Of a stretch of 64,000 nucleotides of DNA, positions 63,336 to 64,000 are shown piece after piece. The position numbers were made by a program, and so were the translations under genes. The stretch spans positions 1-64,000 of the forward strand of contig NZ_JBFLUG010000012.1 in assembly GCF_041008525.1 (NCBI RefSeq), written 5' to 3'. This DNA comes from Parafrankia sp041008525 (GTDB taxonomy: Bacteria; Actinomycetota; Actinomycetes; Frankiales; Frankiaceae). The stretch's first letter is position 1, and each line of letters begins with the position of its first letter. The notes under the pieces are model-generated. The model was not told the DNA's origin and ran no database searches. It saw only the letters and a list, made by a program, of their open reading frames with translations.

Positions 63336-64000
63336 TCAGCCACTCGGCTCGGCGCCCCGGGCCGGCACCTCGCCGCACTGGACGACCACGAAGCCACCGC
63401 GCCCGCTGTACTCGATCTGGGCGAGCTCGCCGGACGTCCGGCCGAGCAGGTTGCCGACCTTGAAGCTGGAGATCACCCGGGTGCGCACGCCCGCCGTCCA
63501 GGCGACGGCGGCGTCCCGATCGACGCAGACGGGCTCGTCCGTCGGCAGTACCAGCGGGCTGCCCAGGCAGAGGACGCCGACGCCGCCGGTGCCGGAGACC
63601 TCGGTGTTGAACACGCCGCCCGCGATCATCGCACCGAGACCGCCGGACGTCGTCGTGATCTTGTAGCGGACGCCGGACTCGAGCGCGAGCAGGCTGCGCC
63701 CGTTGACGGTGAGGCGGTCGTTGTCCAGGTGGAAGATCGAGATGTGACTGCCCGACTCGGCGAACCAGACCGTGCCCCGGCCCTTCACCCGCATCAGGTC
63801 CTGGCCCTCGCCGGTGACGGCACGCCGGAGGTAGCCGCCCACCCCCTGGCCCTTGTAGGCGAAGTCGACCTTGCCCCGGTAGGCGACCATCGACCCCTGC
63901 TTGGCGTACATCTCGCCGCCGTCGAGACGGACCCGCAGCATCCGGTCACCCGGCTCGAGCGCGAACGGCGGCCCACCGGCCGCCTCCGCCGCATGGTGCC
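63336..64000 (-). CDS. AIM24-family protein, 5' end beyond window
   Basis: At least 221 residues, open to the right edge; the ATG at 63941 is internal, since HHAAEAAGGPPFALEPGDR reads through upstream. AIM24 domain: MLRVRLDGGEMYAKQGSMVA, VKGRGTVWFAESGSHISIFH, VNGRSLLALESGVRYKITTT, MIAGGVFNTEVSGTGGVGVL and ends with GGFVVVQCGEV. AIM24-type proteins are beta-rich, of unclear function, often linked to stress. Convergent with nothing; downstream lies the CoA-transferase gene. Confidence 0.85.
   Translation of the reverse strand, partial: HHAAEAAGGPPFALEPGDRMLRVRLDGGEMYAKQGSMVAYRGKVDFAYKGQGVGGYLRRAVTGEGQDLMRVKGRGTVWFAESGSHISIFHLDNDRLTVNGRSLLALESGVRYKITTTSGGLGAMIAGGVFNTEVSGTGGVGVLCLGSPLVLPTDEPVCVDRDAAVAWTAGVRTRVISSFKVGNLLGRTSGELAQIEYSGRGGFVVVQCGEVPARGAEPSG

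Overview
The window is very GC-rich DNA with dense, often overlapping genes, GTG (and one TTG) starts, short intergenic gaps and Ala/Pro/Gly-rich proteins. Together with an actinobacterial-type [NiFe]-hydrogenase, a PknG kinase and a DosR/DevR-like regulator, this points to a high-GC actinobacterium. The protein style fits Frankia or a close relative, but that placement is an inference and was not tested by any search.

Layout. (1) Positions 1-1117: end of a GNAT acetyltransferase and a sirtuin, minus strand. (2) 1276-12214, plus strand: a long operon for a group 1h (actinobacterial, high-affinity) [NiFe]-hydrogenase: a HypC-like protein, HhyS, HhyL, a NifU-like protein, three poorly characterised operon proteins, the maturation endopeptidase, a 34-residue micro-ORF, then hypC-D-E-A-B. 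hypF lies convergently (12097-14677, minus) behind a BrkB/YihY-nitroreductase fusion and appears frameshifted near its 5' end. (3) 16526-20139: quinone-oxidoreductase-like enzyme, a lipoprotein, an atypical PRPP synthetase and a universal stress protein. (4) 20310-20830: remnants of an IS6-type transposase and of a TIR-domain gene. (5) 20886-29507: CtaG/CopD-CopC copper genes, an aminopropyltransferase-like protein, a divergent type II NADH dehydrogenase-like protein and a P-type ATPase. (6) 29702-33096: UppP and three unknowns.

(7) 33540-44495 is the most striking region: GlnX-GlnH-(unknown)-PknG-VWA-FHA on the plus strand, facing a second GlnH-GlnX pair on the minus strand. In mycobacteria GlnH (amino-acid-binding lipoprotein), GlnX (four-helix membrane protein) and PknG (soluble kinase) form an amino-acid-sensing route that acts on the FHA protein GarA. 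Here the sensor pair is duplicated, and a zinc-ribbon FHA protein, a VWA protein and a small helical protein are encoded in the same cluster.

(8) 44658-50595: MBL-fold hydrolase, NB-ARC/TPR protein and an FdhF/YdeP molybdopterin oxidoreductase. (9) 50942-56686: lipoprotein, DUF2889 protein, then a cluster resembling the mycobacterial dormancy (DosR) set: a DevR-like regulator without its kinase, a Cys-rich small protein, a two-CBS (Hrp1-like) protein and an Rv2004c-like protein. (10) 56803-64000: CDF transporter with its ArsR-type regulator, hydrolase, bacterioferritin with iron-box-like sites upstream, a membrane protein, a family III CoA-transferase-like protein and an AIM24-family protein.

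Taken together, much of the window suits survival under limitation: scavenging trace hydrogen, sensing amino acids, responding to low oxygen and handling metals. I see no tRNA, rRNA, CRISPR array or complete mobile element.
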